Assembly (NCBI GenBank): GCA_964422365.1
Contig: CAYRAV010000076.1
Coordinates: 1-13,623, forward strand
Origin: CAYRAV01 sp964422365
GTDB taxonomy: Bacteria; Bacillota; Clostridia; Lachnospirales; Lachnospiraceae
DNA: 13,623 nucleotides
Reading direction: 5' to 3'
A program made the position numbers and the translations under genes. Positions 13,443 to 13,623 of this stretch are shown piece after piece. Each line of letters starts with the position of its first letter. Within the stretch, counting starts at the first letter, position 1. A model generated the notes under the pieces. The model searched no databases, had not been told where the DNA came from, and worked only from the letters and a program-made list of their open reading frames with translations.

Positions 13443-13557
13443 TGTTCTAATAGAACCAGAGTGTATCTTAAAATTGCTTGCTACAAGATTCATATCACAA
13501 TTTGTGGGGAATTTGTCCAAATTCATAAAGTGTATCAGATTGCACTAAATGAATTTG
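13443..13557. repeat. Competing inverted repeats in the right gene-free end
   Basis: GTTCTA-A-TAGAAC (about 13445-13457) is a small palindrome behind the glycosyltransferase. GAATTTG/CAAATTC (13509-13515 with 13518-13524) and CAAATTCAT/ATGAATTTG (13518-13526 with 13549-13557, plus AGTG/CACT inside) share the segment 13518-13524, so only one of the two hairpins can form at a time. No gene is seen in 13429-13623. Confidence 0.6.
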
Positions 13558-13572
13558 AAGCAAATACCATAC

Positions 13573-13610
13573 CTTATCGGACGAAGTCCGCCAGCCCGAA
13601 AGGGCATAAG
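13573..13610 (+). ncRNA. Three-way-junction fold, candidate structured RNA or element end
   Basis: CTTAT (13573-13577) pairs with ATAAG (13606-13610). Inside are two perfect hairpins: CGGAC-GAA-GTCCG (13578-13590) and GCCC-GAAA-GGGC (13594-13605), the latter with a GNRA loop, joined by CCA. This is a compact, GC-rich block in AT-rich DNA, and the GAAA loop favours the plus strand as the RNA strand. It is cut by the window edge (TTACGGGATACCC follows). I cannot match it to a known riboswitch or ribozyme consensus. It may be the start of a structured RNA or the subterminal fold of an IS200/IS605-type element. Confidence 0.5.
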
Positions 13611-13623
13611 TTACGGGATACCC

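Noticed and set aside
13573..13610. The junction fold as a purine riboswitch or hammerhead ribozyme
   Set aside because: The stems and loops are too short for the purine aptamer and its conserved junction bases are absent; no CTGATGA hammerhead core is present.

Overview
The window is low-GC DNA from a Gram-positive anaerobe, most likely a Lachnospiraceae-type gut Clostridium. The signs are strong AGGAGG-type ribosome sites, frequent TTG/GTG starts, a PDDEXK_2 (Rpn-like) transposase of the type common in that family, a Tn916-like xis-int pair, a BlaI/M56 regulator pair, and a collagen-like protein of spore-coat type. The assignment is by gene style and protein resemblance only; no rRNA or tRNA is present to fix the taxon.

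Layout. (1) 1-731: 3' part of a PDDEXK_2 transposase/nuclease gene, closed by a strong terminator. (2) About 756-3310: a compact recombination module with a 34-bp tandem array built of 11-bp sub-boxes, an excisionase (xis), a probable 150-bp MITE bounded by a 10-bp target duplication, and a Tn916-family tyrosine integrase (int). A 10-bp direct repeat (778-787 and 3300-3309) brackets the module and is a candidate att pair. No cargo or conjugation gene is visible, so this is a minimal or decayed integrative element. (3) 3362-4442: low-molecular-weight protein tyrosine phosphatase, closely followed by an unrecognised gene. (4) 4443-4740: gene-free, with a nearly perfect 72-nt hairpin. (5) 4741-5739: secreted protein of four 75-residue Ig-like (BIG2) repeats. 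(6) Minus strand 6926-6092: ArsC/Spx-family thiol protein followed by a MutT-type Nudix hydrolase, sharing one promoter. (7) 7297-10844: a BlaI-like repressor with two matching operators around its consensus promoter, a 955-residue M56/BlaR1-like membrane metalloprotease with a very large unusual extracellular part, and a strong terminator. (8) 10981-11325, minus strand: scraps of a urea ABC transporter operon, urtA and urtE with everything between them lost. (9) 11448-13428: collagen-like protein and a family 2 glycosyltransferase with a TPR-like C-terminal half, a pair that resembles the BclA/glycosyltransferase arrangement of spore surfaces. (10) 13429-13623: gene-free, with overlapping inverted repeats and then a compact three-way-junction fold running into the window edge.

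Working units. xis and int would act together on the element ends. The BlaI-like protein and the M56 protein form a sense-cleave-derepress circuit of the BlaI/BlaR1 kind, but the sensor is not a penicillin-binding domain, so the signal is probably not a beta-lactam bound in the BlaR1 way. The collagen-like protein and glycosyltransferase may be substrate and modifier. The strongest leads for something undescribed are the hierarchical 34/11-bp array next to xis-int, the three-way-junction element at the right edge, the 72-nt hairpin at 4548-4619, and the ectodomain of the M56 sensor.
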